NCBI GenBank assembly: GCA_034008185.1
Contig: CM067083.1
Location: forward strand, 116,954,837 to 117,018,836
Direction of reading: 5' to 3'
From: Gorsachius magnificus
Lineage: Eukaryota; Chordata; Aves; Pelecaniformes; Ardeidae
Length of the DNA: 64,000 bases
The position numbers and the translations under genes were made by a program. A model generated the notes under the pieces. It saw only the letters and a program-made list of their open reading frames with translations, was not told where the DNA came from and made no database searches. Positions 35,720 through 45,655 of the stretch are shown in pieces (within the stretch, counting starts at the first letter, position 1; every line of letters starts with the position of its first letter).

Positions 35720-36348
35720 TGTGGTGAGTTGACCTTAGCTGGATTCCAGGTACCTACCAAGGCATTCTATCACTCCCCTCCTCATCAGGACAAGGCAGGG
35801 GAGAAAATAAGATGGAAAAAAAAAACTCCTGGGGTGAAGATAAAGGCAGTTTTATAAAGCACAAGCAAAGGCCAGGTGTGGAAGCAAAGGTAAACAAAAG
35901 ATTTATTCTCTACTTCCCATCAGTAGGTGACGTTCAGCCACTTCGCAGGAAGTAGGGCTTCAGATTGCATAGTGGTTGCTCTGGAAGACAAATGACATAA
36001 TAATGAATGCCACCCCCCCCCCCCCCCTCACTCCCCCCCCACTGTCCCCACCCCCCCTTTCTCTTAGCTTTTATTGCTGAGCATGACCTCATGTGGTATG
36101 GAATATCCCTTTGATCAGCTTGGGTCAGCTGTCCTGGCTGTGCCCCCTCCCAAGATCTTGCCCACCGCCAGCCCACTGGTGGTGGTGGTGGAATGTTGGA
36201 GACGCAGTCTTGATGCTGTGTGAGCACTGCTCAGCAGTAGCCAAAACACTGGTGTGTTATCAACGTCTTTCTAGCTGCCAATACAAATCACAGCACTATG
36301 AGAGGTGCTATGGGGAAAATTAACTCCATCTCAGCCAGAGCCAATATA
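35720..36348 (-). mobile_element. Solo LTR, avian ERVL-like family (subtype A, C-rich)
   Basis: Divergent member of the solo-LTR family. Plus-strand start is TGTGGTGAGTTGACC and the end is CAGCCAGAGCCAATATA, with the expected terminal CA mutated to TA. Flanks CTTAG (35715-35719) and TTTAG (36349-36353) form a one-mismatch target duplication, supporting these ends. The minus strand carries a TATA-like AATAAAAGC (complement at 36068-36076). Downstream of that in transcription direction is a dense G-run region (plus strand C15 at 36013-36027, C8 at 36033-36040, C7 at 36051-36057). Internal words matching the 9052 and 51307 copies place it in subtype A. Length is 629 bp; no retroviral genes adjoin it. 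Confidence 0.85.
36013..36057. repeat. C-rich tract inside the LTR
   Basis: Runs of 15, 8, 4 and 7 C on the plus strand, giving G-runs on the LTR's transcribed strand. The order TATA-like site then G-runs is compatible with a G-quadruplex-prone 5' leader, but this copy is decayed. Confidence 0.8.
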
Positions 36349-37909
36349 TTTAGCTGCCTATTTTAGGAGTCGAATATCCCCATTGGATATTTCCTGACTA
36401 GCTTAGAAACAGAAGTCTTAAAATAGCTAAGATTGAGGTGAGATGTTTCCTACCCTTCCTTACTTCTAAATCAGCCCTTTTAAATTATGAGAAAAAAAGA
36501 GAAGTCTACAATGAATAAGGCTCTGGATTTTATTATTTTAATTAGTAAGGAGTACATATTTGTCTTCATTAAATTGTTACCTCATTTCAGAGATGTGGAT
36601 TTACAAACAGCCAAACTTTGGGAGCTTTGAAATAGCCTCTAATCAAAGCAAATGAGACATACACAGTTTGATGTAAAGCAAACATTAGAGTGCTTACACT
36701 GACTTTGGGCTGTTGCCATAGTCTTTTCAGTTTCTGAAGCTGAAATCCAGACAGGAAGATGATTGTACTAGTCTACTGTTGAGTATACTTATCCAAAAAA
36801 AGTCATAAGCTTTAGACAATCCACAGAAGATAGTTTTAGATTAAAATGCAGGATATGGGGTAAAGAAGAGCAGAGATCTGTCCTTCATCTGGCTTCCTGT
36901 TTTCACTTTGTGTAAGTCTTACTACCCTGATCCATCTCCTGTCTTTCTCCTTGAAAATGGACACACAGGTGGCCCCCACCATCTCCAGCATGCATTTATA
37001 GCATTTCCATAGGTCGATCATCAGCTCCTGTATGCACTACATTTTATCTCCCTGGATGATTCCAGACCTGAGGGATTCAGCTAATCTACATCACAGAGAG
37101 GCTTTATGGGCTGTGTAGGAAGGGAGCAGATACACCCGTAATTTCACTAGTGTCCTTTGTCTGATAGGAGCATTAGTTCGTAATGACAGTGAATTTTCTG
37201 ATAGCTTCAGTGATCTTTTCCCTGAAAGTCTTACACAGCTGGGTATATTAAACACACTCTCACACATACAGTAACTTGCTTCCTTCATCCATCTTGTCTT
37301 CTCTAGAGGGATTTTTTTTCACTTTGATATGTTGCTCACCTTGTTACCACTCATCTTGTCGGCTATTTCCTCTGTGGTTTCAGACATTTTATGCATGGCT
37401 GCTTATGTCTTGTTTCCAGATTCTTTCTGCCTAGGCCTGGAATAATTTTTGTCAATTCAATACTACACTCCATTTCCCATGTATAAAAGTTTAAATTCAT
37501 TTTTGCAGTATCTTTCCACCTACTTTCCAACACTGCCTAGGCTTAAACATTGGAGGAGTGGTACTAGGAGTGGGAGTGGAGAGGAAGAATTTAGTGAAGG
37601 GGAGGTAAGTGAAACAGCCACATGAAACACACAGTGTGTGGCAGGTTCATTTCTCCAGTACAATTAATGATGTCTAGAGCAGCCTGACTCAAAGCACACT
37701 GAAATCAACCACAAAAATGCAGTCACCCTTTTGCAATTTTGGATCCTCTGAGACTAGATTTCCAGAACTGGAGAATAATTAAGTAGCACGAAGTAAATGT
37801 TGAGAAGGGGGTGTAGTGCAGGTGGCCTCACGAGGAGATCAGAGACTTTCTCTGACAATTAACAGCAGTCTCCCACTCTCAGGTCCTCACACTACAAGGG
37901 AATTTGAAC
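36349..37909. other. Unique sequence, nothing recognised
   Basis: No gene or transposon confidently recognised. The segment just left of 37910 (37800-37909) may belong to the following CR1 remnant. Confidence 0.45.
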
Positions 37910-38216
37910 CATCTGAACACCTGTGGAGAGACAGCATGGAATGGGGTAGGAGGTTCAGGAGGATCCTAGATCACACGGGTGACAATTTCCTGAAGTAAAT
38001 GCTTGAAGGGTCAGCCAGGGGTAATGCTGAACTTATCCACTGCTCGCAGATGAGGACAACCATGGTGACAGTGGACATGGACAACAGCTTCAAACTGAGA
38101 TGAAATCAAGATGAAGACTGTAGACTGGGCAGCAACCTTAGGACTCTCGCCTTTAGAAGAGCAGGCTTCAGCCAGTGTGGGGAATTGCTATGCAAAACAC
38201 CCTGGGAAGGTATCAC
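37910..38216 (+). mobile_element. Old CR1 LINE, ORF2 linker between endonuclease and RT
   Basis: Plus-strand remnant of the part of ORF2 between the endonuclease and RT domains. It shows a decayed DNFL motif near 37980, 'gtcagccaggggtaatgctg' near 38011-38030, 'gtgacagtggacatggacaa' near 38064-38083, and near 38145-38215 the frame LAFRRAGFSQCGELLCKTPWE. The last corresponds to the DFRRAGF...ELLGKTPWE block of CR1 proteins; the equivalent in the 14766 copy is DFQRADFGLFRTLVGRVPWE. Frames change several times. Both element ends are missing. Confidence 0.75.
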
Positions 38217-38278
38217 GGTTTTTTAGGAATAAACTATCCTGTTATGCAGAAGGACTGAGAATTTTTTCAGAAGACTAA

Positions 38279-38348
38279 TTTTTTTTTTCTTTTTTCTGAA
38301 CTGATACCTAAAATGGAGCATACAAAAGGTAGGGGAAAAAAAAAAAAA
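38279..38348. repeat. Poly(T) and poly(A) pair
   Basis: T10-C-T6 at 38279-38295 and 13 A at 38336-38348 flank about 40 bases, so the pair can fold into an A/T hairpin. No other evidence of function. Confidence 0.75.
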
Positions 38349-39899
38349 GACAGCAGAAAAGGGGCAAAAAAGCCCACTCCAGTAGAGGAGTTGGATTAGT
38401 GCCCTCTCTCTCTTAACCTTTTCTTCCACTGCAACTGTATTATAAAGCATTTTAAGTGGAATCAGGCAGAGTAATGTGGTTAAGGGTGCCTCTGAGTAGA
38501 AGGCTGAAAAACCAAGTAAGCGTAGGAAAGGGGAAAACCAGGGAGCTTTCATCATACCACACACGGGCAGTACTCTTGCTCTTAAACTTTGCTATAAGTT
38601 CTAGTCTAATACATATTTGCATTAATGAGAATCTGTCCATTGGCTTCACTGGCTTTGGTCTGAGATACCTATATGTCTAAGGATTATACACAATAAGGCA
38701 AGAAATGAGCAATCAGGCAATGGAATTTTTTGAAACCTCAGTATCCCAGCAAGATGTGTTTGCCTAGCCAGGTTTCGGTCTCTGTTTCCAGATCTCATAT
38801 CTGCACCTTTGCAGTTCCTTTTTTCTTCCACGTTTTTCACAGTCCTGTCATAAAGCTCTTAGGCAATACAAGGTGGTCTGGAATTAAGGTGTGAGTAACA
38901 TCAAGGGTATCCATTATTTTATTAGAATGTTATTCTAACATCCAATATTCTATTAGGAAAAAGCTTTTTGATTCCTGCAAATTTTGAGGATTAATCAAGT
39001 TTTAGCTCATCACCTGCACCATTAGCCTTAAGCACTATGAAAATCTTCTGCATAATCTACTGAACATAGACCCAAGTTAGTTAAAGGGAATTTTTCTTTC
39101 TGATATCACATAATCATATTTAGGAAATTTGAATCTGCAGTTCTAAAATTTTCCACTGCTGTGCTTCACAAACAGATTGACCAGAACATACTTCTCTTCT
39201 ATAATAATTACTGTCCTACCATAAAGACTGTTCTGCATCAAAGGTTATTGCTTAAAAATATTTCTAGCAGGCCCAGGAGAAAGCTGGAAATGTGTAATCC
39301 CTCGTTTTCATGAAGACAAATTGTATTTTAAAATTCTCCTAATGAAGCAGCATTTATCAGCTCTCCTTCATCTATCTTTTCAGAGTGAGTTTCAGTGCAC
39401 AGGTAAGAAGATTAATGCCTCTGAAATTTCCAACATTTTTTGTGCCGTTATAGTAGTACCCCAGTGAGATGAATTAAATGAATATGGTTACTACTGACTC
39501 CAGAAACATTTTTACATATTATGATATTTGTCCCTTCTACCTTTTTATTATAGGGCAGTAAAGGTAAAATAAGCCTATTGTGAATCTGACTGGAACCTCA
39601 AATCTCATTTCAATACCGAAGGACTCTTAATGAGCAGAATGAGTAGGACAAAGATCATCAGTATAATAGTTCTTCCAAGTTCATGTGCAGGTGTGATTCT
39701 GCAAGTGTATATGGATATGTGTATCCACCAGACAAGTTGTTTTTTTTTTTAATAGTTAGGGAGTTTTCATGCTTCTTATTTTGAAACAGTAGAATTTTCG
39801 TGGGGAGTGTCCTCAGCATAATACCACAGAATCCACAGTCAGCATCATTTGGACACTGATCACTTTGTCACACAAATCCTGCCTTTCCGGCTCCCTTAT
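38349..39899. other. Unique sequence, nothing recognised
   Basis: No gene or transposon recognised. The last 150 bases precede a possible TATA box at 39900. Confidence 0.5.
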
Positions 39900-39906
39900 T
39901 ATATAA
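39900..39906 (+). promoter_or_regulatory. Possible TATA box
   Basis: TATATAA, 81 bases upstream of the candidate start codon at 39987. A transcription start about 30 bases downstream would leave a 5' leader of roughly 50 bases. AT-rich DNA produces such matches often; support comes only from its spacing to the candidate exon. Confidence 0.2.
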
Positions 39907-39986
39907 CCTCAGAGAGCCAAGCTCCCAGAGTTTCTATTCAGACCAGAAAATTCCATGATTACAGGTTTTGGCTGTTGAGAGCTGGA

Positions 39987-40038
39987 ATGCACTCACTCAT
40001 TCTGGCTAGTCTCTCGTTCCTCTTGCCTTCCCATGGAG
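39987..40038 (+). other. Candidate first coding exon (signal peptide), unidentified gene
   Basis: A 52-base coding stretch starts at ATG 39987 with G at -3. It encodes 17 residues, MHSLILASLSFLLPSHG, plus one base of the next codon, and ends at a near-consensus donor GAG/GTGAGTAAG (GT at 40039-40040). The peptide has a secretory signal-like hydrophobic core, and a phase-1 intron directly after the signal peptide is typical of secreted immune proteins and of granzyme-type serine proteases. I cannot name the gene. No IIGG-type protease exon was found downstream. A weak continuation is an acceptor-like CAACAG at 41079-41084, after which the phase-1 frame stays open to 41263. This could be chance. 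Confidence 0.22.
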
Positions 40039-40044
40039 GTGAGT

Positions 40045-41213
40045 AAGGCTGGTGTAGCATAAAAGGCTATCCAAAGTTGGTAAAGACATAAGAATGTAGT
40101 AAATGTGCCTACCGGAAGTAATTTTGATGGGAAGAGCTTGCAAAGAATGTTAGGTTAAACTTATTTTCCAGCATATCAGAGTTTTCTAATAAAAAAGTAA
40201 ATTATGCGTCATACAGTAAGACATCAGAAAAAAAATTAAAATCACATGATTTATCAGAAAAATCAAAACCAATCTAATTGCAATCATAATTCATAGACAG
40301 GATAGTTACAAGAAAGCACCTGTAGCAAATGTTTTAGATCAACATGTTTTGCAGAAGGTATTTGGCAAATAGTTTTGAATAATACACATAGCTGAGAAAA
40401 ATCACAATCTGTTTAGATTCCCTGGTAATGCTAAAATGCAGGGAAATAAACCCAACAGTGTGTGTAGAATAAAGCTGAGTCAAAATCTTCACGTCACATG
40501 ATTCATACATCAAACTGTTCCAAACACTGTTAGCAATACTGTGAGGGTCAGTAATTTTTTCTTTAGGGCAATGAAAATTCAAGGTAACATCAAAGCAAGC
40601 AGCTAAGAAAAATCAGAATCAAGCCCTTGGTTTTTAACATATATGTAAATATATAAACATACACACACGCACACATCAATGAATCGGGGCTCCAGCACAA
40701 TGTGCCAAGCCCATCAGTGACATATTACAGGATGGATTTTTATCTATTACCCGTCTCACTGGAAACAGCAGTTTCACATGCCTATTATTTCAAGGAAGAA
40801 TTCACATTTCAAAAAATGCTGACACCTCCCTCTCATGGTTTTTTTAGAAACAGCTTTAATTCAATTATTTTTTCATGACAAAATAGTAGGCAGGAATACT
40901 TTCCTACTCATACAACTAAATGAGTAAATTTATAGTTTGAATAGTTTTCAGATGTCAGGGATAACCTGTAATATATCTTTAACAACACGAAAAACCCTCC
41001 TTTTAAATACATGTATTGGTATATAAGACAAAACCCCAAATTCAAACCAACCTAATTTTTCATATTTTTATTGTTGTGCAACAGTTCAAGACAGACAGTG
41101 GAAAGTAATGGATTGTCATTATCATTTAAGTTTACTAGCAGAGCTGTCAATGGACCAAAACTTAACCATAACATGCACTCAAGAAACTCAGACTCCCTTC
41201 CAAAAATATTTAG
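40045..41213. other. Unique AT-rich sequence
   Basis: No transposon recognised. A short CA/CG-containing alternating run is at about 40658-40676. It would be intron 1 if the candidate exon at 39987 is real. Confidence 0.45.
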
Positions 41214-41214
41214 G

Positions 41215-41258
41215 TTTTATATATATATACACACATATGTATGTATATATATATAAAA
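41215..41258. repeat. TA-rich perfect inverted repeat (cruciform-prone)
   Basis: TTTTATATATATATACA at 41215-41231 is perfectly complementary to TGTATATATATATAAAA at 41242-41258. The 10-base loop itself pairs further after one mismatch. This is a microsatellite-type structure with cruciform potential and no associated gene. Confidence 0.85.
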
Positions 41259-44200
41259 ATTTATAAAGCTACCAGTGAATTTTCTGTATAGCATTAACAT
41301 AATTGTATTAGGAGTATCTTAATAGCTTTTTCAAACTTACTCATAGACATAAATATTACTACTGCCATATTGGAAGCAGCTTTGATTTGCCCCTTACAGA
41401 AACATCAGTGATAAAGAAGGACTATGTATTTTAAAATTAGAAGAATTATTCATTTGCACTATGATCCTGTTTCAAACCTCCAGTCAGAAAACAGTATAAT
41501 CTCCTTTATAAATTTTGGGCAAACCCAAAGAGAAAAGATGGTCCTTGCCACAGAGAGCTCATGATCTACATGTAAAACAACCAAGGACAGATAAATAGGT
41601 TTGTAGATAGCAAGCTGAGTGGAAAGAAATGTTGTTTACCATGATATACAGCAGCTGAAAGGGTTGTAACAGTAAGTTTTTTGGTGTTTTTTTTTTGGGG
41701 GGGGGGGAGGTAGCTGTTATGTTAGACTGGCTAGAAGGAGGTCTTAATGAAACAGTGAAGTTGTTTGTGGAGTTCTTCAACTTTCGATGGCAATAAGAAG
41801 GAAAGCAATTAAGTGATTAATGAAAACTGTGAGTTTGGTCTAGAATACATGGCCTAGATGTCATCTTTAAAGAAGCAACTGTTAAGGGTACACAGCAATA
41901 GTCCCCAAACATCCAGAGAACTAGGGCAATCTTTCCCTTCCTCCCCATAACCATGGCAGACAAGAGAAACAGTTGGTTTAAACTCCAGCAAATAGAAATC
42001 AGATTTCTGACATGAAGATATTAAAGGATGAAGACAATTTACTGGGCAGGCTCTTAGTTCTTCATCTTCAGAGGTCTTTCAAACAGGCTAGGCCTAGTCT
42101 AAGGACTTGAAATCTGGTGATTGTTAGACAGAAATGATATAAAATACCAGAGTCTTGGAAGTAAACAGCACTAGCTTGTTTTTCAGGTGTCTGAGAAGGG
42201 GAAGTTAGTGGAGGGTTAGAGGTAAAGTTGTAGCACGATCTCACCCGTGTGATAGGAAAATGCTCTTTGTAGCAGAGAAAGCTGTAAGTAGGGTGAGATT
42301 TTACTCCCTAGGGCCAGGGAAAGGCTGCTCAAGGAGGTAACCCGAATAAGTGATCCAACTGTATGTGGTTACGAAGTTTTGGTTTGGGATATCTGCATTA
42401 GCATAAAAATCTGCAAAATTATCTAATAGTCAGCTCCTCATCAAATTTATTGCTGGGGATCCTAATTTCTGTTGTTTATTCCAAAAAATATTGAAACTCA
42501 GTGAAATCTTCTGCATGCATTAGGCAGCAGGTCAGACTAAATGATCTGAATTATCCCTCCTGGCATTATAATTATTAAATCCTGAAGCATATGAATATAT
42601 ATTGCACTTACAAAATGAGCCCAATGTTCTAGTTTAGAATGAGCAAATGCAAATATGTGATGCATAGGGCTTAAGCCTAAGATCTTGCAGTATAACTGTA
42701 TAGCATATACACCAGTACAATCAATATACATGAAAAATTTTGTTAATGTACATATATATAACCTATATTTCAATGTTTTAAATGTATGTGTCTCTGATTA
42801 TTAGTGACACCAAACAACAAAGCTTCCCAAAACATTACCTGCTGCTAGTCTGAGCTATTCCACCACGTTGAGAGTTCTCCAATGGCTAAGAAGACACAAA
42901 AGGCTAAATTATGCTTTTAAGCACTGACCACAGCAAAGAGTGGTGAAGAAAATGCAATGTCTAAGGACCATCCTTTTAAAGACACCACCCTATGTTTGGG
43001 AATCTCCTTCCTGCTTCACCTTTGCTTATGAGAAGGGGAGTAGCATTTTGCTGATATCATCTCATTGCTAGATAACACCATCCCAGAAGTTACCTTGCAT
43101 TCATTTAACTACATAACAAGGAAACATCCAAGAGTCCACTCCCTCCCTGATCATTGCTTCTTACCTGTAAAAGATAAGAGATAGGAGTATGCACCTGTCT
43201 AACTAGAACAAAAGCTCAGAAAGTTTACAAAAAGCTGGAGAAACACTCCTCTCTCCCTGAAAAATATCATTTGTCAAAGTATGCATATCTAAGACATTTC
43301 TCTCAAATGTTTGAAGTTTGTGTGTTGGGATTTTGCCATTTGGTACTGGAAGTGGGATTCATCTCACCTAATGTTATGTCTCTAGCACAAACCTCTGTAC
43401 ACAGAATTAGTTCTCCATTAGAATGGGGCACTGCTAGATTATAATTTGTATCCTCCTCCTTCATATATCTAAACTAGATCAAGACAAAATACTGCCTAGA
43501 AATGCCCATTTCTCTCTGTTGATTATCAAATGAGCCTGGGCTGGCTGGTTCAAACATAGATGTCTACACTGCATTCATGGGTGTTGTCTTCAGTGACTGA
43601 GTTGTTAAGGGAAGAAGAAAGTGAGAAGGATTTGTGGGATCTGACAAAGCTTTACTACAGTTTTCTGAGTATTAGCAATCTGTGAAGATAATGAGCTTCT
43701 ATTTTTCTTGCCACTTTCACTATTGTTATCTTTATAGACCCATTGGAATAATGAGCAGAGAAGTGAACAGAAAGTATACACTAAGTGGTATCAGAATCTG
43801 CAAATAATATGCAAACAACCAAAATCTTGCTAATGCAGATAAAAAGAGTAGGATCTCAAACTATATGGGAAAGCTATAAAGTATGTTAATGACTATTTTG
43901 GGTCTACGTGGATTGACCTATCAAAAGCAAATGTAAAACTGGAAGATGAGTTAGAATGGAAAAGTAAAAACTCAGAGAAAAGAGTATCATGAAATCTCTA
44001 AAATGAAAGCTTTGATACCACCAAGATGACAGTTATAACACAATGATTAAAAATACACAAATCTAATAATTACAATAAATACATTATTTTTGTGTATTTG
44101 ATATATCATGGTCATAATATGGAGAGTCTATTACTTTAAAAATGCATCTTTAAGAATGTAAAATAATGGGGTTATGTAATAATATTTGAAGACCATACAA

Positions 44201-44529
44201 AGAAGAGACACAGAAAGGCAAAATATGCACAAACAGGGAACAAATAGAAGGACAAAGATAAAGTGTAAGTACCATAACACTATCATTATAATCCCATCAT
44301 AATATATACCATAGAATCACTAAAAAGAAAGAATAGACTTGAAAAAGCAGAGTAATGAAACACAGCTGATTCACAATTGGTATCAGGCAGAAAGAAGTAA
44401 AAGCATACATAGATGAGAAAAATAAAGAGAAGAGCAAGAAAAGGGAAGCAGGTTCGAATTATAAAATAACCTGTAAAATAAATTAATACATTGCACAGTA
44501 TGAAAATTATTCATCTATTTGAAGTAAGT
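41259..44529. other. Unique AT-rich sequence, nothing recognised
   Basis: No gene or transposon recognised in about 3.2 kb. Contains the T10G11 homopolymer junction at 41687-41707. Confidence 0.5.
41687..41707. repeat. T10-G11 homopolymer junction
   Basis: Ten T directly followed by eleven G. Likely a length-variable, sequencing-error-prone site; no element boundary is evident. Confidence 0.8.
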
Positions 44530-45077
44530 TATAGAATCATAGAATCATTTAAATTGGAAAAGACCTTTAAGATCATCAAGTCCAACCATTAACCTAACAC
44601 TACCAAGTCTATCACTAAATGATGTCCCTAAGCACCACATCTACATATCTTTTAAATACCTCCAGGGACCCAACCACTCCCCTGGAGAGTCTGTTCCAAT
44701 GCTTAACAACCCTTTCAGTGAGCAAATTTTTCCTAATATCCAATCTAAACCTCCCTTGGTGCAACCTAAGGACATTTCCTCTCATCTTATCACTTGTTAA
44801 TTGGGAAAAGAGACTGAGATCCACCTCTCTAGAACCTCCTTTCAGGTAGTTGTAGAGAGTGAGAAGGTCTCCCCTGAGTCTCCTTTTCCCCAGATTATAC
44901 AACTCCAGTTTCCTCAGCCGCTCCCCGTAAATCCTGTTCTCTAGACCCTTCACCAGCTTTGTTGCTCTTCTTTGGACATGCTGCAACACCTCAATGTCTT
45001 TCTTGTAGTGAGGGGCCCAAAACTGAACACAGTATTTGAGGTGTGGTCTCACCAGTGCCAAGTGCAAAGGGACAATC
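44530..45077 (-). mobile_element. 5'-truncated CR1 LINE
   Basis: Minus-strand CR1 with its 3' terminal repeat complement at 44530-44547 (TATAGAATCATAGAATCA). UTR complement follows (ttggaaaagacctttaagat near 44555, catcaagtccaaccattaac near 44574). Homology stops abruptly at about 45077, within the block read as [12 protein letters not shown]. Same subfamily as the 17379 and 25479 copies but with more substitutions. Confidence 0.95.
44615..45077 (-). pseudogene. CR1 ORF2 C-terminal fragment, frame open
   Basis: About 154 codons of the ORF2 C-terminus in one open frame ending at the natural stop (44615). It includes [20 protein letters not shown] near 45015-45070, [13 protein letters not shown] near 44945-44985, [19 protein letters not shown] near 44840-44900, and [22 protein letters not shown] near 44695-44765. 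Residues before 45077 in the open frame are flanking DNA. No catalytic residues are included, so no enzyme activity is possible. Confidence 0.88.
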
Positions 45078-45510
45078 CAAAGTTCTCCAGTTGCAGAGGT
45101 TCCATAAGGAATGTCTCTCAATATAGAAACATGGTCCTCTCCAGGAGTCTTTACATCCCATTTGTCATAGATACTTATCTTAGGGTGGAACGAAAGTTAC
45201 AGTTCATTTCACTTGACTAGGGAGAGCCAACATTTTATGTTAGTGTTTTTAATATTATAAAATCTGTTTGTAATAGAATAACAAGTTTATAACAGATATT
45301 TACACTTTAGTCATCAAAGAAAAATAAGAAAAATGAGAATAAGAATTATTCTCATTGTTGGGTTAAAATATCCAGGGCTTTTGGTAAAGTCTAGATCCTT
45401 AATGGACAGATAATTTTTGTTATTTAGGTTAGCCATAAAAAATTTGTAAGTTATGTTCAATAGAATGTAATGAAAAAAAAAGAAGACATAAGCAGTATTT
45501 GGAGAAGGAC
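45078..45510. other. Unique AT-rich sequence, nothing recognised
   Basis: Spacer between two minus-strand CR1 fragments; nothing else seen. Confidence 0.5.
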
Positions 45511-45655
45511 ATAGAATCACAGAATAATCCAAGTTGGAAGAGACCTCAGGAAGACTCTGGTGCAACCCCATTGTTCAGAACTTTCTCCAGTAGGGATTTG
45601 AATATTTCCAATGATTGAAACTGCACAGCCTTTCTGAGTAAGATTTCTGGGCAAT
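45511..45655 (-). mobile_element. Old CR1 LINE 3' end
   Basis: Complement of an older CR1 3' end: ATAGAATCACAGAATAATCC at 45512-45531, 'aagttggaagagacctcagg' at 45531-45550, a 'ctctggtgcaaccccattgt' block near 45556 and 'gggatttgaatatttccaat' near 45593. The 'agacctcagga' UTR type differs from the 'agacctttaaga' type of the younger copies. Right edge uncertain. Confidence 0.85.
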
